A stretch of 13,381 bases of DNA from Candidatus Aenigmatarchaeota archaeon (GTDB taxonomy: Archaea > EX4484-52 > GLR71): positions 1 to 13,381 of the forward strand of contig JAGLUQ010000012.1 of the NCBI GenBank assembly GCA_023134675.1, written 5' to 3'. The stretch's first letter is position 1; every line of letters begins with the position of its first letter. Below are positions 11,892-13,381 of this stretch, piece by piece. Below the pieces are notes generated by a model. It was not told the DNA's origin. It worked only from the letters and a program-made list of their open reading frames with translations, and did no database searches. The position numbers and the translations under genes are program-made.

Positions 11892-12299
11892 TCAATACCA
11901 CTCAATCCCTTCAAACCTGCACACAGTAACTTTTCGTTTCAATATAAAATACCTGAAAAACTTATACCTGGCATATATCTGAAAATAGATAGAAAGAATA
12001 GAAGTGTTCCTGAAACCGCCGACATAGATAATGTTCTTGTCATCCCTTAAAGAATCATCAACAAACCGGATAACACCGTCAAACTTCCGGCCATCCTCCC
12101 TGTCAATCACAGACCCCTTAACAAGCCTCGGACCGAAGACCGCCACATCAACAGGCATCCCGTCCGGCCCTTCAGTCCCGTCAATATACCCGTAATTAAA
12201 GACTGTAGGAATCGGCGAGAACATAACCTTTTTGAAACCATCCCGTATCTTCTCATACTTGAAGAAGCTGTATTTAGGCGTCTCAATAATTATCTTCAT
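11892..12299 (-). CDS. ppa: Short family I inorganic pyrophosphatase
   Basis: 135 residues, shorter than the usual 160-180. The soluble family I pyrophosphatase pattern is clear: IETPKYSFFKYE (E6, K14), FNYGYIDGTEGPDGMPVDV (34-52) and GVIRFVDDSLRDDK (75-88), and YARYK (110-114) near the end. By alignment with the E. coli enzyme, E20, K29, D65, D70, D97, D102, K104, Y141 and K142 all have counterparts, but D67 is Met (M48) and R43 is Lys. D67 is one of the active-site aspartates, so activity may be altered. Most of the shortening lies in the segment before the Tyr-Lys pair and at the C-terminus. A TTAATAAAC box (12322-12330) about 27 bases upstream suggests a leaderless mRNA. Family certain; activity uncertain. 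Confidence 0.85.
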   Translation of the reverse strand: MKIIIETPKYSFFKYEKIRDGFKKVMFSPIPTVFNYGYIDGTEGPDGMPVDVAVFGPRLVKGSVIDREDGRKFDGVIRFVDDSLRDDKNIIYVGGFRNTSILSIYFQIYARYKFFRYFILKRKVTVCRFEGIEWY

Positions 12300-12353
12300 A
12301 AGAAGGAATTTTGTTTAATAAGTTTATTAATGTTGGAAACATACATATCTCAA

Positions 12354-13346
12354 TCAGCCTTTCCCCGCAGTAAAATCAAGAGACATAAAATCCTTAAAAC
12401 TGATATTTGCTTTCAGGCAACCATCTGCTTTTTGTATCTCAAAGTCCAGATCTTTAAAAATATCTTCCCAAAACAAAATAGAATAATCAGAAGGGAAATT
12501 CAGGTTATGAATCAGGCCGAACAATGAATCATCCGAAGACTTTTCGTAACGGTATCCACCATCATAAATGCCTGGCCAGTCCAAAGTCTTATGGCCTGTA
12601 TACTTAAATTCTATATGATTAAGAGCATTATCAAATACTCCGCTGTCAAAACTGCTGTCTATTTCACAAAAGCCATCTCTCAGCTTTTCATTATCCATAT
12701 CTTCTGAATCGGCCAAAAAGTCATTTAACTGTTTAATATAACTATTCAATACTTGGAAATCTCTAGAATCACCCCCATACTTTGGGTCAGAAACATCTTC
12801 CAGAGACAAAATCCCACATCCCACAAAAATATTTGCCATTTCTTTTACAGTATCGTTATATTTAGCTGAAGCATATAATATCTTTTCTATTTCTGGCCTG
12901 ATTGCAGAAACATCTTTTCCACTCTCCAGACATTCACTGAACTCATTGCATGCAGTCTTAATCTCTAAAAACTTTGAACGCACATCCATAAAGACAGGAC
13001 TGCTCTGAAGTTCGGAAATATGGTTATTCCGCTCAAGATAATCTTTTCTGAACTCATGAAAAACATTACCATAAGAGATAGCAAGAGAATTTTCAGACTT
13101 AGAGAAAAGGTCAAATGAAATTTTATTTAACATTTGACTAAATCTGTCTGCCTTAAAACCTCTCTGGTACTTATTTAATCTGGCATACACATGATCTTTA
13201 AGAGTATCATGCAACTCTTCCTTAAGATATATATTCTCAGCCGAAAGATTATAAAAAGCAAGATTCAGGAGATCAGGCAATTTCGCATCAACTTGTGGAA
13301 CCTGCAGAATTTCTACCATTTCAACCATAATATCACTTTTAATCAT
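12354..13346 (-). CDS. Unrecognised 330-residue helical protein, possibly partial
   Basis: I do not recognise this protein. From ATG 13346 it reads 330 residues, but the frame stays open to the window edge (also a TTG at 13367), so the true start may lie outside. The sequence is mixed-charge, mostly helical in its first two thirds (for example NLAFYNLSAENIYLKEELHD and EIEKILYASAKYNDTVKEMA), with a more beta-like, aromatic last third (IEFKYTGHKTLDWPGIYDGG and SDYSILFWEDIF). No signal peptide or membrane segment is seen, so it is probably cytoplasmic. Same strand as the pyrophosphatase, 54 bases upstream of it; that gene has its own TATA box. No function proposed. Confidence 0.6.
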   Translation of the reverse strand: MIKSDIMVEMVEILQVPQVDAKLPDLLNLAFYNLSAENIYLKEELHDTLKDHVYARLNKYQRGFKADRFSQMLNKISFDLFSKSENSLAISYGNVFHEFRKDYLERNNHISELQSSPVFMDVRSKFLEIKTACNEFSECLESGKDVSAIRPEIEKILYASAKYNDTVKEMANIFVGCGILSLEDVSDPKYGGDSRDFQVLNSYIKQLNDFLADSEDMDNEKLRDGFCEIDSSFDSGVFDNALNHIEFKYTGHKTLDWPGIYDGGYRYEKSSDDSLFGLIHNLNFPSDYSILFWEDIFKDLDFEIQKADGCLKANISFKDFMSLDFTAGKG

Positions 13347-13381
13347 TTTTATTTTTCCTGACAGCAACTTTGCTTGATGCA

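Noticed and set aside
13020..13110. HEPN-like R-x-H motif in the last protein (RKDYLERNNH)
   Set aside because: Isolated match without the helix pattern or an MNT neighbour; such short motifs occur by chance.

Overview
The window looks like an AT-rich archaeal chromosome segment, most likely from a small-genome (DPANN-type) lineage. The evidence is an archaeal-type tyrosyl-tRNA synthetase, an RNA 3'-phosphate cyclase, and TATA boxes centred about 25-28 bases before many start codons, which points to leaderless transcripts. Several wHTH-MNT/HEPN pairs and short type IV pilin-like genes with archaeal prepilin N-termini agree. The lineage is inference; no rRNA or taxonomic marker was searched.

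Layout. (1) 108-1479, minus strand: a HEPN toxin/MNT antitoxin pair and a solitary HicB. (2) 1581-5092: three Cys-rich pilin-like genes, one of them broken, and two paralogous surface proteins with two membrane segments and a Thr/Pro/Glu linker. Each surface gene is convergent with a pilin gene and overlaps it by 4 bases. The block 'end of surface gene + pilin gene' is a long direct repeat (3032-3610 and 4450-5092). (3) 5092-9650: an array of toxin-antitoxin (TA) genes separated by decayed pieces of the same pilin gene: RelBE-like, wHTH-MNT/HEPN, HicBA, a truncated antitoxin, a second wHTH-MNT/HEPN, and a wHTH-MNT whose HEPN partner survives only as a C-terminal remnant. Pilin fragments lie at 5607-5839, 6945-7191, 7774-7819, 8794-8834 and 9609-9634. 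(4) 9650-12299: housekeeping genes on the minus strand: tyrS, rtcA and a short family I inorganic pyrophosphatase. (5) 12354-13346 or beyond: an unrecognised protein that may run off the window.

The most unusual feature is the alternation of TA modules with pilin-gene fragments. Three fragments carry the same 68-base insertion at the same site, so one damaged pilin copy was duplicated and TA modules came to lie between the copies. It reads as a recombination hotspot or surface-gene island stabilised by addiction modules. The MNT antitoxin genes appear autoregulated: three share a 20-base dyad ending exactly at the start codon, and the fourth has a different 13-base palindrome in the same place.
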